A stretch of 64,000 bases of DNA, taken from the NCBI GenBank assembly GCA_028710415.1, contig JAQTUE010000009.1:62001-126000 (forward strand), in the 5' to 3' direction. The stretch comes from Paludibacter sp. (lineage in GTDB: Bacteria; Bacteroidota; Bacteroidia; Bacteroidales; Paludibacteraceae). The notes beneath the pieces were generated by a model. That model had not been told where the DNA came from. It did not search any database and saw nothing but the letters and a program-made list of their open reading frames with translations. The first letter of the stretch is position 1. Every line of letters begins with the position of its first letter. This document shows, piece by piece, positions 47,359 to 56,797 of this stretch. The position numbers and the translations under genes were made by a program.

Positions 47359-47415
47359 ACTTCTGTATTTCAAACATTGAGTCATATAAAAAAACGAGGG
47401 TATTGTCTATTCTAC
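47359..47415 (-). repeat. Duplication border, copied GH97 stop region
   Basis: The sequence repeats 29711-29766. At 47407-47415 the minus strand still reads GTA GAA TAG, matching the last codons of GH97, although no GH97 lies here. Upstream of 47416 the similarity ends. The rest of the gap to 47510 shows nothing I recognise. Confidence 0.72.
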
Positions 47416-47510
47416 ATTTAACCTACTTTTCATTTTCAACCTTAAATTACTGTATAATAAAATCACTTCGACTGCTACAAAGCCAATTATCTAAGCATTC
47501 ATCACTTTTT

Positions 47511-47791
47511 TAAAGCTTAAAGATTTTGACCGCATAGCCTTTTCTCATCATTAAATCGTATTCAAATACCTTTTGTGGTTCAACTTCGGCATTTGAGGTT
47601 GAATGAACCAACGGAGCTTTAATTTCGGGAACATTGAAGAACGGATTTAAATTTGCACCTTTTGCTTCTTTCAGTCCTTTTCCTTTTAGTGGAATATATG
47701 AACGAATACGGCAATTGCCTTCAGCTTTGACAGTAGCTTCTGAAAGTTTGCCATTTATCCATAAAGCGCAATCTTTCTTATGCTTATTCTG
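47511..47791 (-). pseudogene. C-terminal remnant of a GH95 fucosidase-like gene
   Basis: A frame of about 93 codons, bounded upstream by a TAA and ending in TAA at 47511-47513, reads LWINGKLSEATVKAEGNCRI, then RSYIPLKGKGLKEAKG, NPFFNVPEIK and ends YAVKIFKL. This resembles the C-terminal beta-domain of GH95 alpha-L-fucosidases/galactosidases. There is no start codon, leader or catalytic part. It lies 33 bp after the end of a GH29, so the rest of the gene was lost in a deletion. GH95 family assignment is from memory of the family's tail and is moderately sure. Confidence 0.65.
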
Positions 47792-47824
47792 TTAATTTTT
47801 TTAGTCGTAATCTATGAGGATAAT

Positions 47825-49435
47825 TTATTTTATCTTAAACACTATTGCATTATTGTTCGGAATAATCTTCGGTTTTACAATCACCAACGAATCGGCATAT
47901 TGTTTCCATGTAAGTTTTTCCTTACTGCCCAATACTTCGATATTTTTTATTTTATCAGCATTGTTCTTTTTACCTAGCGATTTCAGGCAAACATTATTTA
48001 CCGGCACATCCATTACCGTAGCGTATACGATTTTTCCATTTTTGGTAAAGCGAATATCTTTTTCAGAATATTTCGTTTTGCCTTCGTTAAAACCTTGTTC
48101 TTTCATCGGATTCACCGTTTCTGTAATCGGACCTTCGCCAAACACTTTCCACGGACGGGTATCGAAAATACTTTCTTTATTGATGTCCATCCATGCTGCA
48201 ATACCTTCTAAAAGTTCTACTTCCCTATCATCGATACTTCCATCGCCACGCACAGGAATATTGAGTAGCAGGTTTCCATTCTTACTCACGATATCCACCA
48301 GAGTTAAGATTACATCTTTTGTTGATCTGTAAGCGTTGGCATCGAATCTCCAACGGCTGTAATGCCAGTCGCCAATGCAAGTGCAAGTTTGCCACGCTAA
48401 GTCCTGATCTTTATCGGGAGCTCCGCGTTCAACATCCCAAACCATACATTTTTTTTGTTCGGGAGTGAGTATTTTACCAAACAAAACAGCTTCGAGGTTG
48501 CCTTTATGACGAGTCATATTGGTATTGTAATAATGGGCTGCAATTTTCAAACCTGCATCGCTTATCGGATAAAGTGGAAGAGCTGTATCGTCGAAATAAA
48601 TCAAGTCTGGATTGTACTTGTTGATCAGATCCATTGTGCGGTTGTAGAATTTCTCGCAATACTCTTGCGAAGGCGTAGTAACAGCACCTTTCTGCCATTC
48701 CCAGCCCCAGCCTTTGCTCAACTCATGGTTTTGTTCATATAACTCCTGGGGATCGAGACCTTCCCACCAGGTTCCTTTGCCATCTGCTTTTGTTAGCTTT
48801 CCATCATAGGGGACTCCTTTATTCACACCGCTTGTATCAGCACCTTGGGCTGTTTCGTAAAATGTCCATGCGTGTGAAGCATGTACACTGATACCAAATG
48901 GGAGATTGAATTTTCTTGCGGCATTTGCCCAACCCGTCATAATATCTTTTTTAGGACCAACGCGTAACGAGTTCCATTCCTGATATTTGCTGTCCCACAA
49001 ATCGAGATTGTCATGATGGTTTGCCATAGCGAAAAAGTATTGTGCACCTACCCGTTTGTACAAAGCCACTAATTTCTCAGGATCCCAATTCTCTGCTTTC
49101 CAATCGTGGATTACTTCTTTGAAGCCTGCTTTTGAAGGATGGCCATAGTGTTTCACATGCCAATTATATTGATTACTGTTCTGTTGGTACATACCGCGCG
49201 CATACCAGTCTCCCTGTTCGGCCTGACATTGAGGCCCCCAATGTGCCCAAATCCCGAATTTAGCATTACGATACCAGTCGGGAACTTTGTATTGGCTGAG
49301 CGATTCCCATGTTGGCTCAAACTTGCCAGAGGCAACAGGTTCTTTTTCGGTGTTGACTACCACTATTTTACTTCCCTGTGCCAGCAACATGAAACTGCAC
49401 AATAGAATAAATACTGTCGAAGAAATGATTTTCAT
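47825..49435 (-). CDS. GH29 alpha-L-fucosidase
   Basis: The 536 residues have a signal peptide (to about 20), then WYRNAKFGIWAHWGPQC typical of GH29, ANHHDNLDLW, the barrel with the nucleophile aspartate in DLIYFDDTALP (about 282), KNGNLLLNIPVRGDG and a C-terminal beta-domain. GH29 enzymes release alpha-L-fucose by retention. The substrate could be fucosylated galactose of xyloglucan side chains. No sorting tail. It is the second of a tandem pair with 49452-51092, 16 bp apart, with clearly diverged sequence. A GH95 remnant follows, so fucose release seems to have been redundant here. Confidence 0.88.
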   Translation of the reverse strand: MKIISSTVFILLCSFMLLAQGSKIVVVNTEKEPVASGKFEPTWESLSQYKVPDWYRNAKFGIWAHWGPQCQAEQGDWYARGMYQQNSNQYNWHVKHYGHPSKAGFKEVIHDWKAENWDPEKLVALYKRVGAQYFFAMANHHDNLDLWDSKYQEWNSLRVGPKKDIMTGWANAARKFNLPFGISVHASHAWTFYETAQGADTSGVNKGVPYDGKLTKADGKGTWWEGLDPQELYEQNHELSKGWGWEWQKGAVTTPSQEYCEKFYNRTMDLINKYNPDLIYFDDTALPLYPISDAGLKIAAHYYNTNMTRHKGNLEAVLFGKILTPEQKKCMVWDVERGAPDKDQDLAWQTCTCIGDWHYSRWRFDANAYRSTKDVILTLVDIVSKNGNLLLNIPVRGDGSIDDREVELLEGIAAWMDINKESIFDTRPWKVFGEGPITETVNPMKEQGFNEGKTKYSEKDIRFTKNGKIVYATVMDVPVNNVCLKSLGKKNNADKIKNIEVLGSKEKLTWKQYADSLVIVKPKIIPNNNAIVFKIK

Positions 49436-49451
49436 ACGTAAATAATTGTAT

Positions 49452-51092
49452 TTATTTCATGATTATTTTAAACACCGCAGCAATATCATTGGGACACGCT
49501 TTTGGTTTGGTAATTGAGAGCACGTCGCTGCCCTGTTTCCACGATAATTTTTCCTTGCTGCCAAGCAGTTCTATTTTCTTGATTTTTTGCGTTCCAATAT
49601 TTTTCACAAGCGATTTGAGTGAAATATCTTCGGTTGGAACTCCCATTACAGTAGCATAAAGCACATTTCCCTTTTGGGTATATCGAATATCCTTTGCAGA
49701 ATAAGCAAGTTTTCCCTCGTTGAAACCTGCACCATCTAATTTATTTACTGCATCAACAGATGGTCCTTCACCGAAAATTGTCCATGGACGCGTATCGAAG
49801 ATGCTCTCTTTGTTCACTTCCATCCAAGCTGCAACACCTTCAAGAATGGCCTCTTCTTTATCGTCGATAGTACCATCGCCACGAACAGGAATGTTGAGCA
49901 ACAGATTCCCGTTTTTGCTCACAATGTCCACCAGCATTCGTATAACGGTAACAGCCGATTTGTAACTTCCATTTTCGTAAATACCTCTGTTGTAATGCCA
50001 ATCGCCAATGCAAGTGCAGGTTTGCCAGGCTTTATCTTGCGGTTTGTCAGGTGCGCCACGCTCTACGTCCCAAACCATACATTTCTTTTGATCATCGGTC
50101 AGCTGCTTGCCAAACATAACTGCTTCGAGCTTACCTTTGTGTTGAGCCATATTTGTATTATAGTAATGGGCTGCAATTTTCAAACCCGCATCACTTACCG
50201 GGTAAAGAGGCAGCATAGAATCATCAAAATAAAGCAAATCGGGATGATACAGGTTGATCAAATCCATGGTGCGGTTGTAAAACTTATCACAATGCTTTTG
50301 GTCAGGTGTGCTTGCCCCATTGCCCCAGTTCCATTGCGACCATAATGCTTTGATGTCCTTTCCGCTTCCCTTGCTAAGTGGATGGTTCTGGTCATATAGT
50401 TCCTGAGGATCGAGCCCTTCCCACCAGGTACCTTTACCATCAGCTTTTGTAAGCTTGCCATCGTAGGGGACACCCTTCAACAGGCCTGTTGTGTCGGCCA
50501 GTTGCGAAGTTTCGAACCAGGTCCAGGTATGAGCTGCATGAACGCTTAATCCAAACGGAAGTCCTTGTTTTTTTGCAGCTTTAGCCCACCCTGCAACAAT
50601 ATCTTTTTGTGGACCTACCCGAACCGAATTCCATTCCTGATATTTGCTGTTCCACAAATCCAGATTGTCATGGTGGTTCGCCATTGCAAAGAAATATTGA
50701 GCTCCAACACGTTTGTAAAGAGCTACCAGTTTATCCGGATCCCAATTCTGGGCTTTCCATTCGTGAATAACATCTTTGAAACCAAATTTTGAGGGATGAC
50801 CGTATTTTTTAATATGAAAATTATACTGCCAGCTTCCTTCATCGTACATACCGCGCCCATACCAATCGCCCATTTCGGGTTGGCACTGAGGGCCCCAATG
50901 CGCCCAGATGCCAAACTTGGCATTGCGATACCAGTCTGGTACTTTGTACTGGCTAAGAGATTCCCATGTTGGCTCAAACTTGCCGGAAGCAACGGGTTCT
51001 TTCTCTGTGTTAACTACTACCATTTTATTGTCCTGCGCTGACATATTTAAAGATAGCAGGACAAAAACAATACTTAAAATTTTTACTTTCAT
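49452..51092 (-). CDS. GH29 alpha-L-fucosidase, tandem paralog
   Basis: The 546 residues show a signal peptide (to about 19, MSAQ), EPTWESLSQYKVPDWYRNAK, FGIWAHWGPQC, ANHHDNLDLW, nucleophile in DLLYFDDSMLP (about 287) and the same C-terminal beta-domain as its neighbour. An insertion before the nucleophile strand (SKGSGKDIKALWSQWN) differs between the two. It is likely periplasmic, removing terminal fucose from imported oligosaccharides. It lies 67 bp after GH31 in the same direction and is probably in one transcript with it. Confidence 0.88.
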   Translation of the reverse strand: MKVKILSIVFVLLSLNMSAQDNKMVVVNTEKEPVASGKFEPTWESLSQYKVPDWYRNAKFGIWAHWGPQCQPEMGDWYGRGMYDEGSWQYNFHIKKYGHPSKFGFKDVIHEWKAQNWDPDKLVALYKRVGAQYFFAMANHHDNLDLWNSKYQEWNSVRVGPQKDIVAGWAKAAKKQGLPFGLSVHAAHTWTWFETSQLADTTGLLKGVPYDGKLTKADGKGTWWEGLDPQELYDQNHPLSKGSGKDIKALWSQWNWGNGASTPDQKHCDKFYNRTMDLINLYHPDLLYFDDSMLPLYPVSDAGLKIAAHYYNTNMAQHKGKLEAVMFGKQLTDDQKKCMVWDVERGAPDKPQDKAWQTCTCIGDWHYNRGIYENGSYKSAVTVIRMLVDIVSKNGNLLLNIPVRGDGTIDDKEEAILEGVAAWMEVNKESIFDTRPWTIFGEGPSVDAVNKLDGAGFNEGKLAYSAKDIRYTQKGNVLYATVMGVPTEDISLKSLVKNIGTQKIKKIELLGSKEKLSWKQGSDVLSITKPKACPNDIAAVFKIIMK

Positions 51093-51159
51093 GTTTCTTT
51101 TAATCGATTTTATACCAACTCATTTTACTATCAGTTAATAGCTGGTTCTTTTATTTATT

Positions 51160-53580
51160 TCAAAAAATCACAACGACTTTATTTCCGTTATATTTTACCA
51201 ACTTATCTGGTGCAGCCAATAATTCACCACCATGACCCTGAGCAGAACTAACTACAACTATGTTAAATATACGGTTTTCAAGCATACCTGGAAATTTACC
51301 ATTTCGTTTATCTATTGTAATCGACTTTTGTTTATCGTTCCATGAAAAATGAATGGTTGAATAAATACCTTTTTCATAATTATAATTGTCGTTTTCATCT
51401 TCGTATAGTGTAAATTCACCATTTGCTCCCCTGTAAATGCGGATTTCAAGATTGTCCCAATTCTTTTCGGTAGCATATTGAACTTTAGGTCCAATAGGCA
51501 ATATGGAACCAGCCTTTACATACAAAGGTATAATGTCTAAGGGTACCTCTTTTTGAATGGTTTGTCCGCCGTTTACTTTTTCACCTGTCCAGAAGTCGTA
51601 CCAATCGGTACCCTTCGGCAAATAAACGTCTTTTGTTTTTACCAAACTGTAATCTTCTGTTTTGACAGAATCCTTTCCCTGCAACTGATTTTTCCAATAC
51701 ATGGGTTCAGTAACCGGGCTAACCAGCAACGATTTGCCAAACATAAATTCAGTATTGAGATCTATTGCCTGCTTGTCGGTGGCAAAATCCATTACAAGTG
51801 CACGCATTATGCTGGACTGATTTGCAGTAACCTGCCACGAAGCAGAATAAATATAAGGTAATAAGCTATATCTCAGGTTGATATATTTTTCAATAGCATC
51901 GTAAGTGGGATTGCCTTTTTTGCCAAATTGGTAAAGCTCGCGCGGATATCCTTCGCCGTGCGAACGCATCATTGGGCAAAAGGCACCAAACTCCATCCAG
52001 CGGACGTGCAACTCTCTGTAGTCAGGGTTTTCGAGTGGATTTTTGTATTTCCACAGAAAGAATCCACCAATATCCGAGTTCCAGTTAGGTATGGCAGAAA
52101 GTGAAAAATTAAGACCCGTCGAGATCTGATTTTTTAATGTTTCCCAGGATGCAGTAATATCCCCCGACCAGGTATTAGCACCATAGCGTTGCTGACCTGC
52201 AAAAGCAGAACGGGTAAGGATAAAGACCCTTTTATCGGAAGTTACCTCCCTCTGATGTTGATAAACTCCTCCAACCGACATTAACGGATAAGCATTCCGT
52301 ACTTTCCGGAAACTACCCAAATAGGTCTTATTGTCAAAATCTAATGGTGTTTCACTTAAATGATCGGGCTCCGTAGAATCCATCCACCAACCATCCATGC
52401 CCAACCTGAAGATACCTTCATTCAGATATTTCCAGTATAAATCTCGCGCTTTAGGATTGTAAGCATCATAAACCTTTACACCAGATGGATAATCTTTATT
52501 ACTTGGAAATTTTTCACTTCCGGATTCTGGCCAAGTCTTAAAATTGAATAACGCATTCATTTTATCTAACTCGCTGAATTGCTTTGTCTTTGGCCCAAAT
52601 GAACTCCAAATAGAGATGATCATGTGAGCATTAAGCCCGTGAACATCTTTCACCATCTTTTGAGGATCATAAAAGCCCGGATTGAGAAATTCCATTGCAT
52701 TCCACAAATAATTGTTCCCCCAATATTGCCAATCCTGAATGATTCCATCCAAAGGCACCTTGAGTTCCCTGTATTTCTTCACAACATCTACCAGTTCATC
52801 CTGAGTTTTATAACGCTCGCGGCTTTGCCAAAATCCGTATGTCCACAATGGAAACATAGGAGCCTGACCGGTAAGGTTGCGCATACATGCAATTACACCA
52901 TCGGCATTGCCACCACACATAAAATAGTAGTCGATGCAATCTCCTACTTCCGACTTAAAAGTAGTCTTTTCCTGATTATCATCAAATTGAGTGGGCGAAT
53001 AATTATCCCAAAACAAACCATAACCTTTAACGGATTGAAAAAATGGGATGTAATCATCGAGATTACCCTGAATCATTTTAAGGCTAACATTTCGTTTCGA
53101 CATCTTCCCTTGTTGCTGTTGACCTAACCCGTAAATGCATTCCTCTTTGTCCAATTCAAATGACTGAGAAATAGAATACGACTTTTCCCCTCCATCACTT
53201 ATTTCTGTAAATGAAACACTTCCTGCTTTTTCTTTTAGCAATGGAATCTGAGTTCCTGAATTAAAATTAACCTGACCGCTATTCAAATCTATTCCAACAC
53301 TCAAGGCTTTACTTTTCACAAAAAGAATATCACCAACTCTTTTCGTGCTAAAAGTTACTTTCTCGGGAGATTTTACAACTGATAGACTTTGTTTTGTACA
53401 AACACTCCCTTTAGGGTATTTCACAATCCTTACAATAGAAGGGGTATAAAACTGGATTTCGACAGTAATGTTATTAATTTCAGACTTCACTCCTTTCCCT
53501 GTTATGTTGTAAGACTGGGCAGTTACAGTGCTCATAAAAAGTGAAAACAACAAAACAATTTTAGTTACAAGCTTTTTCAT
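51160..53580 (-). CDS. GH31 alpha-xylosidase/alpha-glucosidase
   Basis: The 806 residues contain a signal peptide (to about 21, VTAQ), an N-terminal GH31 beta-sandwich (about 25-215), a barrel with IQDWQYWG, nucleophile in GWWMDSTEPDHL (about 399), WSGDITASW (acid/base region) and FCPMMRSHG, and two C-terminal beta-domains ending in a DUF5110-like part. The features fit alpha-xylosidases, which remove the non-reducing-end xylose from xyloglucan oligosaccharides; alpha-glucosidase remains possible. No PA14 insert as found in some PUL alpha-xylosidases is apparent from the length. It is the first enzyme gene after the SusC/D part. Confidence 0.85.
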   Translation of the reverse strand: MKKLVTKIVLLFSLFMSTVTAQSYNITGKGVKSEINNITVEIQFYTPSIVRIVKYPKGSVCTKQSLSVVKSPEKVTFSTKRVGDILFVKSKALSVGIDLNSGQVNFNSGTQIPLLKEKAGSVSFTEISDGGEKSYSISQSFELDKEECIYGLGQQQQGKMSKRNVSLKMIQGNLDDYIPFFQSVKGYGLFWDNYSPTQFDDNQEKTTFKSEVGDCIDYYFMCGGNADGVIACMRNLTGQAPMFPLWTYGFWQSRERYKTQDELVDVVKKYRELKVPLDGIIQDWQYWGNNYLWNAMEFLNPGFYDPQKMVKDVHGLNAHMIISIWSSFGPKTKQFSELDKMNALFNFKTWPESGSEKFPSNKDYPSGVKVYDAYNPKARDLYWKYLNEGIFRLGMDGWWMDSTEPDHLSETPLDFDNKTYLGSFRKVRNAYPLMSVGGVYQHQREVTSDKRVFILTRSAFAGQQRYGANTWSGDITASWETLKNQISTGLNFSLSAIPNWNSDIGGFFLWKYKNPLENPDYRELHVRWMEFGAFCPMMRSHGEGYPRELYQFGKKGNPTYDAIEKYINLRYSLLPYIYSASWQVTANQSSIMRALVMDFATDKQAIDLNTEFMFGKSLLVSPVTEPMYWKNQLQGKDSVKTEDYSLVKTKDVYLPKGTDWYDFWTGEKVNGGQTIQKEVPLDIIPLYVKAGSILPIGPKVQYATEKNWDNLEIRIYRGANGEFTLYEDENDNYNYEKGIYSTIHFSWNDKQKSITIDKRNGKFPGMLENRIFNIVVVSSAQGHGGELLAAPDKLVKYNGNKVVVIF

Positions 53581-53627
53581 TTAATTCTTCGAATTTATCT
53601 TTTATTTGTTTTAAAGTAACCTATTTT

Positions 53628-54250
53628 CTATTTAAAATATCTATCTAATACCTCAAACTGAACTTCATCGGGCTCAAATCCTAAATGAGGAGATTTTGCA
53701 TAATAAATTACCGTGGTGGTAATACTGGTAAACGGAATCCAAAGCGGAACTTCCGGTCAGTTGGACTGCCATATTTTGCTAAATTAATCCAATACTGTCC
53801 CATAGCTTCTTAAATTTCGAATTGGATTTCATCGTATGCGGATTCTTTGGGTCAATATGTTGGAAAACACATGAAACGTATTGTGCATGTGGCGATCCAT
53901 ACCCAAACTCAGGAGATCTTTCAGGGTAAACAGGGTGTTGGTCAAAAATAGTTGTAATACACGTTCGATTTTCCGTTTTGGGACTGTAGCTGCGCCCATG
54001 TCCAGTTGTGCCACCCGAAAGCAGTATCGCGTGTCAAATCGCGGGCGGTTTTATGAATGGAGTTTTCTCCAAGGTGGGTAAGTTTCATACAAATTTCCGG
54101 CAGATTTTCCATACCTGAATTTTTCTGCTTCAATAATTTCCTTTGGCATTTTCATAGTAAGGAACACGATCCTTCCTGTTAAATCAAAAACTGTAATATC
54201 TTGAGAATTTTCCACACTTAGCATACAAGTAATGCCAAAAAAAAAAGTTG
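53628..54250 (-). pseudogene. Decayed mosaic: leader, T9SS piece and carboxylesterase end
   Basis: Reading in shifting frames, the start (54250-54215) resembles the leader of the gene at 54347-55171 (GITCMLSVENSQ against GIVCMLSVANAQ). A sorting-domain-like strand, ITVFDLTGRIV, comes next, then pieces typical of type B carboxylesterases: PKEIIEAEKFRYG, LTRDTAFGWHNWTWAQLQ, VYYNYFDQHPVYPE, FQHIDPKNPH, QYWINLAKYGSPTD and LWIPFT. At least three frame changes and internal stops separate them. The nucleophile region is absent. No product is expected. No gene other than this remnant occupies the gap between GH31 and the T9SS protein. Confidence 0.75.
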
Positions 54251-54302
54251 TATTTTTTATTTAATATTATTCATAAGCTTTATATTTTGAAAAATATAAA
54301 AA

Positions 54303-54342
54303 AAAACAGGCAAGTAGCAGTGATAGACTACCTGCCTGTTTT
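54303..54342 (-). terminator. Intrinsic terminator
   Basis: Arms 54303-54317 and 54328-54342 pair over 15 bp with one G-U, around a 10-base loop. On the minus strand the stem is followed by a T-rich stretch. It begins 4 bp after the stop of the gene at 54347-55171 and shares the CAGGC/GCCTG core with the next terminator upstream. Confidence 0.88.
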
Positions 54343-54346
54343 AGTT

Positions 54347-55171
54347 TTATTTTTTGATTAACTTACCAATTTTGGTAGCGTTATCAATTTGAGCTTTTAC
54401 GATATAAGCACCTTTAGCCAATGAGCTAACATCAACTTTTTCAGTATTGAAAGCTTCTTTCACAATGCGTCCGTTCAAATCAAGAATTGTAACTTTTTGG
54501 GCATTGTTAGTCAATATATAGTTGGTTGCAGGATTTGGATAAACTGAGAATTTTGCACTAATTTCAGCTGACAAACCGGTAGTTGTTAATCCAGAAGCAG
54601 CTGATAGTTTCATATCATCAAAATAATAAACATCGTTTGCTGCAGTTCCGCCAGACAAATCTTTATCAAAAGACACTCCAACAATATTATAATATCCCCA
54701 ATAATTCCCAGGAGCCCCATAACTAATGTCACTACAGTTAAATTCTACTATTACCCATTGGTTAATGGTAGTTACACTTTGGGTTTTCATTGTAAAACTA
54801 GGATAATATCCATTATTTTCAAATTCAAGACTTACACTTACCGGCTTATTTACCCATACTTTCATAGAAACATATGGCTTTGTAGCAAAATCAAAATTAG
54901 GAAGATTTCCTTTTCCAACTGCTTGAGAAACAATTAGTGCATTCGCACCACCGTTAGCAGTGAATTTACCTACGTTTGTAGATGTATTAATCCCCGTAGC
55001 ATCTGGGTTGGCAACTTTTGCAAATGCAGCGTTTGGCCAAGTATTATTCCATGTTTCACGGAAAACGGAATCTGCATTTACTGTATCAAAATCGAAAAGC
55101 ATAGTTTCCTGTGCATTAGCCACACTTAGCATACATACTATGCCTAAAAATAAAAAAGTAATTTTTCTCAT
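54347..55171 (-). CDS. Secreted T9SS-sorted protein, possible glycan-binding protein
   Basis: The 274 residues have a signal peptide (to about 20, VANAQ), one beta-sandwich-like domain (about 22-190: VSMKVWVNKPVSVSLEFENN, FDDMKL) that resembles carbohydrate-binding modules, and a type IX sorting domain (SVYPNPATNY, VTILDLNGRIV, ATKIGKLIKK). I see no catalytic motif. The sorting domain is almost the same as that of the neighbour at 55255-56727. Coming soon after SusD, it may be a surface or released glycan-binding protein; this is inferred from position only. A strong terminator follows, so its message probably ends here. Confidence 0.7.
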   Translation of the reverse strand: MRKITFLFLGIVCMLSVANAQETMLFDFDTVNADSVFRETWNNTWPNAAFAKVANPDATGINTSTNVGKFTANGGANALIVSQAVGKGNLPNFDFATKPYVSMKVWVNKPVSVSLEFENNGYYPSFTMKTQSVTTINQWVIVEFNCSDISYGAPGNYWGYYNIVGVSFDKDLSGGTAANDVYYFDDMKLSAASGLTTTGLSAEISAKFSVYPNPATNYILTNNAQKVTILDLNGRIVKEAFNTEKVDVSSLAKGAYIVKAQIDNATKIGKLIKK

Positions 55172-55211
55172 GATTTTTTTTTAAGGATTATAATTTATTT
55201 AAAAATAAAAG

Positions 55212-55249
55212 AAACAGGCGAATGGACAAACTCATCCATTCGCCTGTTT
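55212..55249 (-). terminator. Intrinsic terminator, perfect 15-bp stem
   Basis: Arms 55212-55226 and 55235-55249 are perfectly complementary over 15 bp with an 8-base loop, followed on the minus strand by a T-rich run. It lies 5 bp after the stop of 55255-56727. It would end or attenuate transcription between the SusC/D part with the first T9SS protein and everything downstream. Confidence 0.9.
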
Positions 55250-55254
55250 TATAA

Positions 55255-56727
55255 TTATTCTTTGATTAACTTACCAATTTTGGTTGCGTTATCAATTTGA
55301 ACTTTAACGATATAAGCTCCTTTTGCCAATGAACTAACATCTACTTTTTCTGCATTTAAAGCTACTTTTACAATCCGTCCATTCAAATCCACAATTGTTA
55401 CTTTTTGAGCATTTTTCGTCAAAATATAGTTGGTTGCAGGATTTGGATATACTTTAAACACTTCAGTTTGAGGTCTGGAAACACCTGTTTGAGTCGATTT
55501 TCCGGATAACCATAAATCATCAATCCAAAATTCTGTTCCTGACTTGTAAGCCAGTCTAAGATTGACAGTTTTAACATCCGAAAGAGGAGCACCTTCAATG
55601 GTTGTAAAAGGATAATCAACCAAGGTGAAAATCTGATCTTCGTATTTATCCATTAATCCCCAACCCAAATCAACCTGTTCACCGGTAAATTGTAAAAAAG
55701 TACTATTTGAATATATTTCGTAGAAATTCCCACCGTCTACAGAAATTTCCACCTTAGGCCTTGCATTTGCTATATCCGAATTATAGGGCCACCATGTTTG
55801 CGTTCCAAGCCCGAAACTTAAGTCCAGGTTTGTATTTCCTGCCACATCAATAGTGCCGGTTTCCAGCGTTCCATTGTATTTGGAGGTAAGCATGATACGC
55901 CCTCCACTGGAAGCTCCTTCATATTTTGCACTCATACCCCATGAACGTGCAACAAATGTAGGTACCGTATCAGATGTTAAATCTTTGAATGTAAAAGGAA
56001 TTCCGGATGTAAATCCACCCATCGCAGCAAATTGCGAAGCAGTGCCTTTTTCGTTCACCCAAGTAGAATTATAATTTCCATTAAATGTTTCGTTGAAAAT
56101 TGTCGAAGGTATTTCTACTCCATCAGCCGGAACCTTAAAGCCAATTTGGTCGATATAATACTCTGTATCCATGCTTTTAGAAACAGAATCACCACCATTT
56201 ATTTGGATCATTATCGCATTATACTTTACTGATGATTTATTTTTACCCAGAAAAGCAGTTACTGTTGTCCATTCATCCTGAGGCATATTGTCATGATATC
56301 CTCCTACTGAAACCACCTCACCTTTGTCATTTATCAGGTTTATGCTTATACTCGATTTTGCAGGCGATTTCCCGGATACAGGATATACTTGTATCTGCAG
56401 ATTTGGAGTTTTAGATAGAATGATACTTTGATTAAAGCGAATAAAAATTGAATTCCAACTTCCTGCTTTACGAACGTATTTTGCCGCAGTGGCACTGGTA
56501 TTTTCCACCGGGAACGGATTGTCGCCCAAAGTTATATTGGCACTTTGGGTCGTAACTGGAGTCGTTTTCAGAGTGTCTGTCCATAAACTATCCGTAACAA
56601 CAGGATTCTTATTCTCAAAATTTGCAATAAGAATATCATTTGCTCCAAAATCGGAAGCATCCTGAGCGTAAGCATATCCAGATGCTAATGCTCCAAAAAA
56701 AAGAAGTGTAAATAATTTTAGTTTCAT
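55255..56727 (-). CDS. Secreted T9SS-sorted protein, possible glycan-binding protein
   Basis: The 490 residues have a signal peptide (to about 22, YAYAQ), a first beta-sandwich-like domain (about 30-200, with YYIDQIGFKVP), a second (about 205-415, with LDLSFGLGTQTWWPYN and FWIDDLWLSG) and a type IX sorting domain (KVYPNPATNY, VTIVDLNGRIV, ATKIGKLIKE). No lipobox is seen, unlike most surface glycan-binding proteins in PULs. No catalytic residues are evident. Directly after SusD by 70 bp, it takes the place of a SusE/SGBP gene, so glycan binding is a reasonable but unproven role. Confidence 0.7.
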   Translation of the reverse strand: MKLKLFTLLFFGALASGYAYAQDASDFGANDILIANFENKNPVVTDSLWTDTLKTTPVTTQSANITLGDNPFPVENTSATAAKYVRKAGSWNSIFIRFNQSIILSKTPNLQIQVYPVSGKSPAKSSISINLINDKGEVVSVGGYHDNMPQDEWTTVTAFLGKNKSSVKYNAIMIQINGGDSVSKSMDTEYYIDQIGFKVPADGVEIPSTIFNETFNGNYNSTWVNEKGTASQFAAMGGFTSGIPFTFKDLTSDTVPTFVARSWGMSAKYEGASSGGRIMLTSKYNGTLETGTIDVAGNTNLDLSFGLGTQTWWPYNSDIANARPKVEISVDGGNFYEIYSNSTFLQFTGEQVDLGWGLMDKYEDQIFTLVDYPFTTIEGAPLSDVKTVNLRLAYKSGTEFWIDDLWLSGKSTQTGVSRPQTEVFKVYPNPATNYILTKNAQKVTIVDLNGRIVKVALNAEKVDVSSLAKGAYIVKVQIDNATKIGKLIKE

Positions 56728-56767
56728 AATAATAAAAATTAAAGTGAATAATAATAAAAATTAAAGT
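56728..56767. repeat. 18-bp direct repeat in intergenic gap
   Basis: The 18-bp sequence at 56728-56745 recurs exactly at 56750-56767, in the leader region just before the ATG of the T9SS protein gene. It probably arose by slippage and lengthens the AT-rich 5' untranslated region. Confidence 0.8.
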
Positions 56768-56797
56768 AAAAAATATCTGAATCCGGCAAACAATTGT

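Noticed and set aside
53829..54133. Open frames that could suggest a small transposase or unknown gene
   Set aside because: They are shifted pieces of the carboxylesterase remnant; no transposase motif or terminal inverted repeat is present.
56728..56767. Short repeats as a CRISPR or regulatory array
   Set aside because: Only two AT-rich units of 18 bp; simple slippage explains them.
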